A stretch of DNA of 64,000 nucleotides from assembly GCF_900172365.1 (NCBI RefSeq), contig NZ_FWFJ01000006.1:57776-121775 (forward strand). The letters run 5' to 3'. The notes under the pieces are model-generated. The model was not told the DNA's origin. It saw only the letters and a list, made by a program, of their open reading frames with translations, and did no database searches. The first letter of the stretch is position 1. Every line of letters starts with the position of its first letter. Shown here piece after piece: positions 20,780-29,518 of the stretch. Position numbers and translations under genes: made by a program. This DNA comes from Roseovarius gaetbuli (GTDB lineage Bacteria > Pseudomonadota > Alphaproteobacteria > Rhodobacterales > Rhodobacteraceae).

Positions 20780-21811
20780 ATGGCAAAGACCAATCCGGGC
20801 CGGTTTTTCGAGGATTACACCCTAGGCGAAACCATCCAGCATGCCGTGCCGCGCACAGTGTCTGGGGGCGAACGCGCACTTTACCACGCGCTTTATCCGG
20901 CGCGTCATGCGCTTTATTCCTCGGATGAATTTGCCCGCGCCTCTGGTCTGCCTGCTAGCCCGATTGACGATCTGGCGGCCTTTCATCTGATCTTTGGCAA
21001 GACGGTGCCGGATATCTCGCTCAATGCGCTGGCCAATCTTGGCTACGCCGAAGGGCGCTGGCGGCTGCCGGTCTATCCCGGTGATACGCTTAGTGCCTCC
21101 TCGACCGTGATCGGGCTCAAGCAGAATTCGAACGGCAAGTCGGGCGTGGTTTATGTGCGCACCAAAGGCATCAATCAGCGCGACGAGGTGGTGATCGACT
21201 ATGTGCGCTGGGTGATGGTGCGCAAAGGCGATCTTGACGCGCCCGCGCCCGAAACGGTGATCCCCGATCTTGCGCCCGCTCTGAGCGCCAAGGATCTCAC
21301 GATCCCCGAGGGCCTTGATTTCACCAGCTATGATTTTGACCTTGCGGGCGAGCGGCATCGCTGGGGCGATTACGCGGTGGGCGAACAAATCGACCATGTC
21401 GATGGCGTCACCGTCGAAGAGGCCGAGCATATGATCGCCACCCGCCTCTGGCAGAACACGGCCAAGGTGCATTTCGATGTGGGCTCGCGGCCTGATGGGC
21501 GCCGTCTTATCTATGGTGGGCATGTGATTTCGATGGCGCGCACCCTGTCGTTCAACGGTCTGGCAAATGCACAGATGGTGGTCGGGCTCAATGCCGGGGC
21601 GCATGCCAATCCCTGTTACTCCGGCGATACGATCAAGGCCTGGTCCGAGGTGATCGACAAGGCCGAGACCTCCGCGCCGGGCGTCGGCGCGCTGCGCCTG
21701 CGGCTGGTGGCGACCAAGGGCGGCGAGCCGTTCACGCTCAAGGGCGAGGATGGCAAGTACCTGCCGCATGTGATGCTTGATCTGGATTACTGGGCGCTTA
21801 TCCCGCTCTGA
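20780..21811 (+). CDS. mch: Mesaconyl-C1-CoA hydratase (beta-methylmalyl-CoA dehydratase)
   Basis: This is a tandem MaoC-like hot-dog protein (343 aa): the first half has GRFFEDYTLGETIQH and the second RHRWGDYAVGEQIDHVDG, each opening one hydratase domain. It interconverts mesaconyl-C1-CoA and beta-methylmalyl-CoA in the ethylmalonyl-CoA pathway of acetate assimilation. Length and domain order match the Rhodobacter enzyme. The start is 2 bases after the DUF1737 stop, with AGGAGAG upstream. Confidence 0.93.
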   Translation: MAKTNPGRFFEDYTLGETIQHAVPRTVSGGERALYHALYPARHALYSSDEFARASGLPASPIDDLAAFHLIFGKTVPDISLNALANLGYAEGRWRLPVYPGDTLSASSTVIGLKQNSNGKSGVVYVRTKGINQRDEVVIDYVRWVMVRKGDLDAPAPETVIPDLAPALSAKDLTIPEGLDFTSYDFDLAGERHRWGDYAVGEQIDHVDGVTVEEAEHMIATRLWQNTAKVHFDVGSRPDGRRLIYGGHVISMARTLSFNGLANAQMVVGLNAGAHANPCYSGDTIKAWSEVIDKAETSAPGVGALRLRLVATKGGEPFTLKGEDGKYLPHVMLDLDYWALIPL

Positions 21812-21932
21812 TCGCGATTGCCCAGACACGCGGTTTGTGTGTCTCTCGCGCCTGTCCGGTTGAACAGAGTGGCGGGCACATGCATCCGGTCGTGCCTCTG
21901 ATTTGCTTCAGCTCGCCTCACGACGGCACCCC

Positions 21933-21950
21933 GAGGCGCATGAGCGCCTC
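21933..21950 (+). terminator. Possible hairpin downstream of mch
   Basis: GAGGCGC (21933-21939) pairs with GCGCCTC (21944-21950) across a 4-nt loop. There is no T-run, so it is a weak terminator or an RNA-stabilising hairpin. A second hairpin, TAGAGC/GCTCTA (21982-21987 and 22006-22011), overlaps the stop of the convergent phosphate transporter gene. Confidence 0.35.
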
Positions 21951-22008
21951 AAGGGCAGACGTCAAAGACGCAGCTAGGCCTTAGAGCGTCTCGAACATGC
22001 GACATGCT

Positions 22009-23487
22009 CTAGGCGCTCAGGCTGTTGAGGATATAGAAGATCACCGCAGACATCAGCGCGGCGGCGGGCACCGTGATCACCCAGGCCGCGATGATCGTCA
22101 TGAAGTGGCTGCGGCGCACAAGCTTGCGGCGGCGGCGTTCTTCGGCGGCGATCTTGACCTTGGGGGCGACGGGCATGTTCTTGCGGCGGCGATTTTCCAT
22201 GTGCCATTCGCGGAAAAACCCGACACCAAAGACACCGCCTACGGCGATGTGGGTCGAGCTGACCGGAAGGCCAAGCCAGCTTGCCACGATCACCGTGATC
22301 GCTGCGGAAAGCGCCACGCAATAGGCGCGCATCGGGTTGAGCTTGGTGATCTGGCTTCCGACCATGCGGATAAGTTTCGGGCCAAACAGGAACAGGCCGA
22401 ACGAGATGCCAAAGGCGCCGATCACCATGACCCACATCGGGATGGCCACTTTGCTGGCGAAATCCCCGGCCTCGGCGGCGTGGACGATGGCGGCCAGCGG
22501 CCCCACAGCATTGGCCACGTCGTTGGCGCCATGGGCAAACGACAGCATCGCGGCGGAAAACACCAGCGGCAGGCCGAACAGAACCTTCACCGACTTGTTG
22601 CGGTTTTCAAGGCCCTCGGACTGGCGGCGGATCATCGGGCGGGTGATGAAATAGGTCGCCATGCCCAGCACGAGGCCGATGAGCAGGGCCGTCTGCATGT
22701 CGATCTTGATGAGCTTCTTGAAGCCCTTGAGCGCAAGATAGCTTGAAAAGGCGGCGGCCATGATGGCGACCAGGATGGGCACCCATTTGCGCGCGGCGGC
22801 GATCTTGTCGTCCTGATAGATGATGCGGCTTTTGATCAGCGCCAGAAACGCGGCGGCAATCACCCCGCCCAGCACCGGGGAAATCACCCAGCTGGCGGCG
22901 ATCGCGCCCATCGTCGGCCAATTGACGGCGGCAAAGCCGGCGGCGGCAATGCCCGCGCCCATCACACCGCCCACCACCGAATGGGTGGTCGAGACCGGCG
23001 CGCCGACCTTGGTGGCAAGGTTGACCCACAAAGCGGCACTCAAAAGCGCGGCCATCATCGCCCAGATGAAGGTTTGGATTTCGGCCATGCCCGAGGGATC
23101 AATGATGCCCTTGGAAATCGTCGATACCACGTCGCCGCCGGCCAAGAGCGCGCCTGCGCTTTCGAAGATGGCGGCGATGATGATCGCCCCACCCATGGTC
23201 AGCGCATTCGCGCCAACCGCAGGGCCCATGTTGTTGGCGACGTCATTGGCGCCAATATTGATCGCCATATAGGCACCGATCACCGCAGCCGCGATGACGA
23301 TCATGTTGACCGGAGAGGCCTGAAAAAACAAAGCGGCGGCAAGGCCGGCCAAGACCATGAAGGCAAGCGCTATGCCCGGTCCTACCAGTGGTCGCGAGAC
23401 ATAAGCCGCCGCATATTCGACCTGAGAAATCCGCCCGAGGTCGCGGTCAAGGGTGGTCCAGTGTTTGCTGTCTAATTTATCGGCCAT
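22009..23487 (-). CDS. pitA: PiT family inorganic phosphate transporter
   Basis: This is a proton- or sodium-coupled low-affinity phosphate permease of about 12 helices. It has two inverted PiT signature repeats: GANDVANNMGPAVG with GAPVSTTHSVVGG in the first half, and HGANDVANAVGP with GLPVSSTH in the second. A cytoplasmic N-terminal extension of about 40 residues and an Arg-rich loop near the C-terminus are present. I prefer the ATG at 23487 (MADKLDSKHW), with GGGGA upstream; an in-frame ATG at 23493 is next to it. Confidence 0.93.
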   Translation of the reverse strand: MADKLDSKHWTTLDRDLGRISQVEYAAAYVSRPLVGPGIALAFMVLAGLAAALFFQASPVNMIVIAAAVIGAYMAINIGANDVANNMGPAVGANALTMGGAIIIAAIFESAGALLAGGDVVSTISKGIIDPSGMAEIQTFIWAMMAALLSAALWVNLATKVGAPVSTTHSVVGGVMGAGIAAAGFAAVNWPTMGAIAASWVISPVLGGVIAAAFLALIKSRIIYQDDKIAAARKWVPILVAIMAAAFSSYLALKGFKKLIKIDMQTALLIGLVLGMATYFITRPMIRRQSEGLENRNKSVKVLFGLPLVFSAAMLSFAHGANDVANAVGPLAAIVHAAEAGDFASKVAIPMWVMVIGAFGISFGLFLFGPKLIRMVGSQITKLNPMRAYCVALSAAITVIVASWLGLPVSSTHIAVGGVFGVGFFREWHMENRRRKNMPVAPKVKIAAEERRRRKLVRRSHFMTIIAAWVITVPAAALMSAVIFYILNSLSA

Positions 23488-23578
23488 GATCATCCCCGGA
23501 TTCTACGCGCTCATAAAGCGGGTACCGGGGGTGGCCCTTCGTTTCAACCGACTTTTGTCTGAGAGGCGCGGATTAAGG

Positions 23579-24037
23579 TCAGATTTGGCGCAGGATGTCG
23601 CGCAAACCCGGCTCGTTCACAAGATTGGCGGCCTCTGCGGGGCTGAACCACTGACGTTTGCGCTCGCCGACTTCGGGATAGGTATCCTCAAGTTCATCGA
23701 CCTTGACCTTGAACACATGCGCCTCGACCGGGGTTTCATAGCCCGCGTCGATCCATTTTTCGTACTCAAAGCTGCCAACGGCCTCGGCGGTGTGGGCAAA
23801 GGCTCTGACGCCGGCCTCTTCCCAGGCCTCCTGCAAGGCGGCCTCGATTGCGTTCAACCCGTCGATCGGCCACCCCTTTGGCACGATCCAGCGACCAGTG
23901 CCGCGGCTGGTGATCAAAAGCACCTCGCGGCCGGGGTTGTTGTCGCGATAGCATAGCGCGGCGACCTGAAGCCGACGCGGGCGGCGCAACAATGGCTGGA
24001 CCAGTTCGGCCCATGTTTTTCTAAATCCGTCTGTCAT
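23579..24037 (-). CDS. NUDIX hydrolase (diphosphoinositol-polyphosphate-phosphohydrolase type)
   Basis: This is a 152-aa single-domain NUDIX protein. PKGWPIDGLNAIEAALQEAW is the Nudix-box region, ending QEAWEEAGV. The metal-binding EAWEE is intact, but the first Glu of the classical GE position is Leu here, as in the PKGWP subgroup I associate with Alphaproteobacteria. The substrate is unknown (nucleoside diphosphate derivatives are typical). The gene is monocistronic, in line with pit on the same strand. Confidence 0.85.
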   Translation of the reverse strand: MTDGFRKTWAELVQPLLRRPRRLQVAALCYRDNNPGREVLLITSRGTGRWIVPKGWPIDGLNAIEAALQEAWEEAGVRAFAHTAEAVGSFEYEKWIDAGYETPVEAHVFKVKVDELEDTYPEVGERKRQWFSPAEAANLVNEPGLRDILRQI

Positions 24038-24133
24038 GTTTACGTCTGACCTGCTCGTGTTTTTCTTTTTATTATCGCGCTAATATAATGTGATTTTGGA
24101 ATATTACAATTCGCACCTGTGTTTAGAGGCGTG

Positions 24134-26590
24134 TCACCGGGGTTTGCGCGGCTTGGCGCGCAGGGTCGGATCGGCCTCGGTCGGGTCCTCGGGCCAGGGG
24201 TGTTTGGGATAACGTCCGCGCATGTCCTTGCGCACGTCGGCGTAGGAATTGGCCCAGAAACCGGGAATATCCATCGTGGTCTGGACGGGCTTGTGCCCCG
24301 GCGACAAAAGCGTGACCCGCAAGGGCGTGCGTCCGACCATCGGGTGGCTGGTCTGGCCGAACATCTCTTGCAGGCGCAGCGCGATTTCCGGGTGCTCGCC
24401 GCTGTAATCAATCGGGATTTTGCGCCCCAGCGGGGTGGTGAAGGCGCCGGGAACGGAGCGGTCAAGCGCCTGCATCTGGTCCCAGCTGAGCCGCGCGCGC
24501 AGGGCCTCGAGCATCTCGAAGCGTTTCCAGTCCTGCGCGGTCTTGACCCCCTTGAGAAAGGGTAAAAGCCACTCTTCCAGACTGTCGAGGAGGGCGGCGT
24601 CGGTCATATCCGGCAAATCCTCGCCCGCGTCGCGCATCAGCGATACCCGCGCCACGAAGCGGCGCGCAGGGGCGGACCAGTTCAGCCCGAGATCGCGCAC
24701 CCCGTCCAGCATGGCGCGGGCGATGGCCTCTGGCGGGGCGTCTTTCCAGTGGCGGTCGTCAAGCACCAGGGCAGCGAGACATTCCTGTTGCCGGGCGATC
24801 ACCCGGCGCTCGCGCCTTGACCAGTCGCAAACATCGCGCCAGGCGATCTGATCGGCGTAAAGCGCGCGAATTTCGCCCTCGGTGATCTGGATCGCCTGAC
24901 GGATGCGGGCCTCGCGCGGGTCGCCATCAAGGTCGGTGGCGATGATCAACCGGGCCGTGGCCAGCGTGTCATCCTCGGGCAGGATCGCGCCCTTGCCGCC
25001 CGAAAGCACATAGCGCGGCTGATCGCCCTTGCGCCGCAGCCCGATGCGATCAGGATAGGCAAGCGCGGCCATTTCGGCGTCGCTCATCGCGCTCTTGGGT
25101 GCGCGCCTCGCTTGGCGGGCAAGGCGCCTGGCCTCGGTCTTGATCCGCTCGACTGTCCCGCGATTGGCGACATGCGGCGAGCGTTCGCAGAAGCCTTGGA
25201 AATCGCGAATGGCCGCCAGCCGCAAGGTCAAATCCACCGGTGCGCCGCGCGCCAGCGGGTCGCGGTCGGCCAGCAGGGCGGCCATCGGCGCCGCGTCGGG
25301 CCCGGCAATCGCAAGCATATGCGCCAGGCGCGGGTGCAACGGCAGGGCCGCAAGGGTGCGGCCATGATCGGTGATGCGCCCCTGTGCATCAAGCGCGCCA
25401 AGCATCTGCAAAAGCGCCTGCGCTTCGCCAAAGCTGGCGGGATTGGGCGGCGTCAGAAACGGCAGGTCGTCTGGCCCGGCGCCCCAAAGGGCAAGCTCAA
25501 GCGCGAGAGCACTCAGGTCGGCGGCCTCGATATCGGCCGGGGGAAAGGGCCGCAATGCGCCTTCTTCGCCCTTGGTCCAGAGCCGGTAACAGGTGCCCTC
25601 GGCCACGCGCCCGGCGCGCCCCATGCGTTGGGTCGCCTCGGCGCGCGTGACCGCTTCGGTCACCAGCCGCGACATGCCCGATCCGGGATCGAAGCGCGCC
25701 CGCCGCGAGCGTCCGCCATCCACGACCACGCGGATATCCTGAATGGTAAGCGAGGTTTCGGCAATCGCGGTGGCGAGTACCACCTTGCGGCCCTGCGACG
25801 CCGGGGCAATCGCGGCCCGTTGCGCGGCAAAATCCATCGCCCCGAACAGCGGGCGGATATTGCAATCGGGCGGCAGGCGGCCCTTGAGCCGACCCTCAAG
25901 GCGGCGAATTTCGCCCTCGCCGGGCAAAAACACCAGAATGCCGCCGGTGGTCTCGCCCGCGGCCCGCGCCACAAGGTCGGCAAGCGCCTCTTCAAAGCGT
26001 TTGCCTTTTGGCAAGGGCCGGTCAAGCCATCGGGTTTCCACCGGATAGCTGCGCCCTTCGGAGGTGATCACCGGCACATCGCCCATCAGTTCCGCCACCG
26101 GCTCGGCGTCAAGCGTCGCCGACATCGCCACAAGCAGCAGATCGTCGCGCAGCGCGCCCGCCACCTCAAGGCAAAGCGCCAGCCCGAGATCGGCGTTGAG
26201 CGAGCGTTCGTGAAATTCGTCAAAGATCACCACGCCGACGCCCGAAAGCTCTGCGTCGGATTGAATCATCCGGGTCAGAATGCCCTCGGTGACCACCTCG
26301 ATCCGGGTTTGGGGCGATACTTTGGCCTCGCCCCGAATGCGATAGCCGACGGTCTCGCCGGGGTGTTCGCCCAAGGTCTGTGCCATGCGCTCGGCGGCGG
26401 CCCGCGCGGCAAGGCGGCGTGGTTCCAGCATGAGAATCCGCCCGGTGGTCAGACCTGCACGCAAGATTTCGAGCGGCACGACTGTGGTTTTCCCAGCCCC
26501 CGGCGGCGCCTGCAACACCGCGCGCCCACGCCCCCGCAGGGCATCAAGCAGCGGGGCAATCGCATCATGAATGGGCAATAGGGGCGTCAT
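24134..26590 (-). CDS. hrpB: ATP-dependent helicase HrpB
   Basis: This is a DEAH/RHA-type helicase of 818 aa. Motif I is APPGAGKTT (residues 28-36), motif II is DEFH (124-127) rather than DEAH, which is usual for HrpB, and motif III is SATLD. The helicase C-terminal, HA2 and HrpB-specific domains follow. Its cellular role is poorly defined (RNA metabolism). I chose the start MTPLLPIHDA; an ATG six codons upstream (26608) and a longer frame are possible but not conserved in character. Confidence 0.93.
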   Translation of the reverse strand: MTPLLPIHDAIAPLLDALRGRGRAVLQAPPGAGKTTVVPLEILRAGLTTGRILMLEPRRLAARAAAERMAQTLGEHPGETVGYRIRGEAKVSPQTRIEVVTEGILTRMIQSDAELSGVGVVIFDEFHERSLNADLGLALCLEVAGALRDDLLLVAMSATLDAEPVAELMGDVPVITSEGRSYPVETRWLDRPLPKGKRFEEALADLVARAAGETTGGILVFLPGEGEIRRLEGRLKGRLPPDCNIRPLFGAMDFAAQRAAIAPASQGRKVVLATAIAETSLTIQDIRVVVDGGRSRRARFDPGSGMSRLVTEAVTRAEATQRMGRAGRVAEGTCYRLWTKGEEGALRPFPPADIEAADLSALALELALWGAGPDDLPFLTPPNPASFGEAQALLQMLGALDAQGRITDHGRTLAALPLHPRLAHMLAIAGPDAAPMAALLADRDPLARGAPVDLTLRLAAIRDFQGFCERSPHVANRGTVERIKTEARRLARQARRAPKSAMSDAEMAALAYPDRIGLRRKGDQPRYVLSGGKGAILPEDDTLATARLIIATDLDGDPREARIRQAIQITEGEIRALYADQIAWRDVCDWSRRERRVIARQQECLAALVLDDRHWKDAPPEAIARAMLDGVRDLGLNWSAPARRFVARVSLMRDAGEDLPDMTDAALLDSLEEWLLPFLKGVKTAQDWKRFEMLEALRARLSWDQMQALDRSVPGAFTTPLGRKIPIDYSGEHPEIALRLQEMFGQTSHPMVGRTPLRVTLLSPGHKPVQTTMDIPGFWANSYADVRKDMRGRYPKHPWPEDPTEADPTLRAKPRKPR

Positions 26591-26680
26591 TCCCGTCTTA
26601 TCGGCCATCGCGGGGCGGAATTCCATAGCCCACGCATCTGGACAAGCCTGCCCCGCCCAAGGCATGTAAGGCGCAGGATA

Positions 26681-27682
26681 ATGATCACAGAACAGCGGGC
26701 CGCGCGCATGGATATCTCAGACCTCAAAGACCGGATTGTTGCCGGTGACCGCCGTGCCCTGTCCCGCGCGATTACCCTGATTGAAAGCACGCGCGCCGAT
26801 CACCGCGATCAGGCGGCGGCGTTGATCGAGGCGCTCAAATCCGTGGATCGCGAGGCCATTCGCATCGGCCTTTCGGGCACGCCCGGGGTGGGTAAATCGA
26901 CCTTCATCGAAAGTTTCGGCATGATGCTGACTGCGCAGAGATTGCGGGTTGCCGTGCTTGCGGTTGACCCAAGCTCGACCCGGTCGGGCGGCTCTATTCT
27001 GGGTGACAAGACGCGCATGGACCGGCTGAGCCGCGATCCCAATGCCTTTATCCGCCCCTCGCCAAGCCGGTCGCATCTCGGCGGCGTGGCCCGGCGCACC
27101 CGCGAAGCGGTCACCCTGTGCGAAGCGGCTGGATTTGACGTGGTGCTGATCGAAACCGTCGGGGTAGGGCAGTCCGAAACCGTGGTGGCAGAGATGTCTG
27201 ACCTGTTCATCCTGTTGCTGGCACCGGCGGGCGGCGACGAATTGCAGGGCGTCAAGCGCGGCATCATGGAGATGGCCGATATCATCCTTGTGAACAAGGC
27301 CGATGGTGATCTCAAACCGGCGGCAATGCGGACCTGCTCGGATTATGCCGGCGCGCTTCGGCTCTTGCGCAAACGTCCGCAGGATCCAGAAGGGTTTCCC
27401 AAGGCGACAACCGTTTCCGCGCTTCACGAAGAAGGGCTGCGCCAGGCCTGGGACGAGATGATGACATTGGTCAACTGGCGGCGCGACCATGGCCATTTTG
27501 CCGGGCGGCGGGCCGAACAGGCGCGCTATTGGTTCGGCGAAGAGGTGCGTCAGGGCTTGTTGGCCCAGCTTGCCACCCCCAGCGCGCAGGCCGTGATGCA
27601 GGATTACGCAGAGCGTGTGGCCAAAGGCGACATGACCCCGACCATCGCCGCGGCGGAGGTTCTGGAGAGGTTGCACAGCTAA
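26681..27682 (+). CDS. meaB: Methylmalonyl-CoA mutase-associated GTPase MeaB
   Basis: This G3E GTPase protects and reloads adenosylcobalamin-dependent methylmalonyl-CoA mutase. The Walker A is GTPGVGKST (66-74), LIETVGVGQSE is switch II, LVNKADGD the base-recognition NKxD, and the C-terminal arm mediates dimerisation. Propionyl-CoA arising from the ethylmalonyl-CoA pathway is processed by this mutase, so the gene fits with mcl2 and mch 5 kb away, although the mutase itself is not in the window. It is divergent from hrpB. Confidence 0.95.
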   Translation: MITEQRAARMDISDLKDRIVAGDRRALSRAITLIESTRADHRDQAAALIEALKSVDREAIRIGLSGTPGVGKSTFIESFGMMLTAQRLRVAVLAVDPSSTRSGGSILGDKTRMDRLSRDPNAFIRPSPSRSHLGGVARRTREAVTLCEAAGFDVVLIETVGVGQSETVVAEMSDLFILLLAPAGGDELQGVKRGIMEMADIILVNKADGDLKPAAMRTCSDYAGALRLLRKRPQDPEGFPKATTVSALHEEGLRQAWDEMMTLVNWRRDHGHFAGRRAEQARYWFGEEVRQGLLAQLATPSAQAVMQDYAERVAKGDMTPTIAAAEVLERLHS

Positions 27683-27698
27683 GACGCGCAGGCTTGCG

Positions 27699-27935
27699 TT
27701 ACTTTTTCGGGGCCTGCATGTAAACGCCCTCGGGCAGATCAAGCGCCGCCCCCAGGTCGCGCAGTTGCGCCATCGACAGGGTGATCACATGGGTCTGATC
27801 GGTGCGCGGATCGTATTGTTCGACCGTGACGCATTCTTGAAACGCGTTCACGATCACATCTTCGCCAAGAGGGGCGGGCCCCTCATCGACCAGCGTGATC
27901 ACGGTTGCGTCGAATTCGTGTTCAATTGAAAACAT
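27699..27935 (-). CDS. Small acidic protein, conserved hypothetical
   Basis: This 78-aa acidic, probably cytoplasmic protein (MFSIEHEFDATVITLVDEG) has no signal peptide or membrane helix. It ends 16 bases from the meaB stop, in convergent orientation. I recognise no family. The codon use is like its neighbours and it has a clear frame, so I regard it as a real gene. Confidence 0.65.
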   Translation of the reverse strand: MFSIEHEFDATVITLVDEGPAPLGEDVIVNAFQECVTVEQYDPRTDQTHVITLSMAQLRDLGAALDLPEGVYMQAPKK

Positions 27936-28047
27936 GGCCTCAGCCTAGCGGGTTGGCGGGTCTTTGCAAGTCCGCAGATCAAGCCGGTGCAAGGGGCTGT
28001 CAGCATGACGAAACCCTGCTAAACACGAGGGGAGAAATCGTTGGATA

Positions 28048-28770
28048 ATGAGGTGCGTGATGCGTTTGATCCCCATTCTTGGCCTGCTTGCGATGGCGGG
28101 CTGTGTCTCGACGGTCGAGTCAGGACAGGCAAGCCGCCCGGCCCCGGCGCAGGCTGTGCAAAAGGCGCCGTCAACGCCAACGCGTAATAATATTCAACAA
28201 TTCCAAAGTGTTGTAAGCACGGTAGAGCCGGTGGCAGAGCGGGAATGCCGCGCGCGGACCTCTGGGGCGAATTGTGATTTTCGGATCGTCGTGGATGATC
28301 GCAAGGGCCAGCCCTCCAATGCCTATCAGACCGTTGATAAGTCCGGGCGTCCGATTCTGGCCTTCACGCTTGCGCTGATCGCCGACGTGCGCAACCGCGA
28401 CGAGCTTGCCTTTGTGATGGGGCATGAGGCCGCGCATCACATCGAGGGGCACATCCCGCGCCAGCAACAAAATGCGGCGGCGGGAGCTATATTGCTGGGC
28501 GGGCTTGCGGCCTTGACCGGCGCCAGCTCGACGGTGATCGACCAGGCGGTTGATATCGGTGCGGGCGTTGGCGCGCGCAGCTATTCCAAGAACTTCGAGC
28601 TTGAGGCCGATGCTCTTGGTACGGTGATCACCAAGCGGGCGGGCTATAACCCGGTGAAGGGCGCCGAGTTCTTCACGCAAATCCCCGATCCGGGTGATCG
28701 TTTTCTTGGCACGCATCCGCCCAACTCCAAGCGGATCGAAACCGTGCGGCGCGTCAACGCCGGGCTCTGA
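28048..28770 (+). CDS. M48-family metalloprotease lipoprotein
   Basis: This is a lipoprotein: lipobox LLAMAGC with acylated Cys19 (counted from 28048). The zinc protease motif is HEAAH (126-130) in MGHEAAHHIEGH, with the third-ligand Glu in FELEADALG. It is Ste24/LoiP-like and likely degrades or quality-controls envelope proteins in the periplasm. An ATG at 28060 with GAGGTG upstream is an alternative start and also gives a valid lipoprotein signal. The YigZ-like gene follows one base after the stop. Confidence 0.9.
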   Translation: MRCVMRLIPILGLLAMAGCVSTVESGQASRPAPAQAVQKAPSTPTRNNIQQFQSVVSTVEPVAERECRARTSGANCDFRIVVDDRKGQPSNAYQTVDKSGRPILAFTLALIADVRNRDELAFVMGHEAAHHIEGHIPRQQQNAAAGAILLGGLAALTGASSTVIDQAVDIGAGVGARSYSKNFELEADALGTVITKRAGYNPVKGAEFFTQIPDPGDRFLGTHPPNSKRIETVRRVNAGL

Positions 28771-28771
28771 C

Positions 28772-29128
28772 ATGCGCCAATTGCGCGGCGTGATCAGCGA
28801 CCGTGGCTCAAGCTATGCGGTTTCCGGCGGGGCGGTGCGCAGCCGCGCGGATGTCGAGGCCTTTTTGAAAGAGCTGAAACGCGACAAGAAATTCGCGCGG
28901 GCCACGCATAACACCTGGGCGGTTTTGCTGGCGGACGGCACGGCGCTTAAGGGTGATGATGGTGAATCCGGCGCAGGCATGGTGATTTTGCGGATGCTGG
29001 AGCGCGAGGGTTTGAGCGATCACGTGATTGTTGTAACCCGTTGGTACGGTGGTAAAAAGCTTGGCGGTGACCGGTTTCGCCATGTACAGGATTGCGTGCG
29101 CGCGTATTTCGAGGATCGCGCTGCTTGA
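28772..29128 (+). CDS. YigZ/IMPACT-family (UPF0029) protein
   Basis: This 118-aa protein carries the IMPACT N-terminal core: FARATHNTWAV, then DDGESGAGMVIL and VVTRWYGGKKLGGDRF. Family members (YigZ, mammalian Impact) are linked to translation or stress, but the enzymatic role is unclear. It lacks the C-terminal ferredoxin-like domain of full YigZ (about 200 aa). Start MRQLRGVISD sits one base after the M48 stop. An FNR-type box overlaps its stop codon. Confidence 0.82.
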   Translation: MRQLRGVISDRGSSYAVSGGAVRSRADVEAFLKELKRDKKFARATHNTWAVLLADGTALKGDDGESGAGMVILRMLEREGLSDHVIVVTRWYGGKKLGGDRFRHVQDCVRAYFEDRAA

Positions 29129-29138
29129 TCTAGGTCAA
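29125..29138 (+). promoter_or_regulatory. FNR/DNR-type binding site
   Basis: TTGATCTAGGTCAA is a near-perfect dyad of the FNR superfamily (TTGAT-N4-RTCAA). It lies 53 bases upstream of the DUF6455 start at 29191, a position compatible with class II or class I activation. The likely regulators in this family are FnrL (oxygen) or DnrD/NnrR-type (nitric oxide) proteins. Confidence 0.7.
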
Positions 29139-29190
29139 AGTCAAAAACTCCAAAGCCCCGCATCCTGAGGCCAGCAACAGGAGAACGGGC

Positions 29191-29457
29191 ATGCAAAGCA
29201 CCAGCACATTAAAGCGCCACGCCGATCTGGTTGACCGGATGGCCAACACGATGGGTGTTGATCTGGAAGAAAAGATGATGGCCGGGCAGTTGCGCCCAAG
29301 TGATCTGGGCGATGCGATTCTGGCCTGCACCGGCTGCGCCAATCCCGAGGCCTGCGGTCATTGGCTGGCGGAGCAGGGCGGCTCGGCAGAGCAAGGCCCA
29401 GACTATTGCCGCAACACCGATCTGTTCTCGCTTTTGAAAGCGGGCAAGCGCGCCTGA
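29191..29457 (+). CDS. DUF6455 family protein
   Basis: This 88-aa cytoplasmic protein contains CTGCANPEAC, a CxxC-x5-C cluster, plus a fourth Cys in DYC (about residue 72). The cluster could bind a metal or [Fe-S] unit. The function is unknown. The FNR-type box upstream suggests expression under low oxygen or nitrosative stress, which would suit a redox or metal-binding role. Confidence 0.75.
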   Translation: MQSTSTLKRHADLVDRMANTMGVDLEEKMMAGQLRPSDLGDAILACTGCANPEACGHWLAEQGGSAEQGPDYCRNTDLFSLLKAGKRA

Positions 29458-29518
29458 GTGCATTTCAGTTCTGGATAGGGTGCCAAGGTAACTTGGGCGC
29501 CCCATTCATGATTGCCCC

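Noticed and set aside
25112..26581. 489-codon plus-strand frame across hrpB
   Set aside because: Antisense shadow of the helicase gene.
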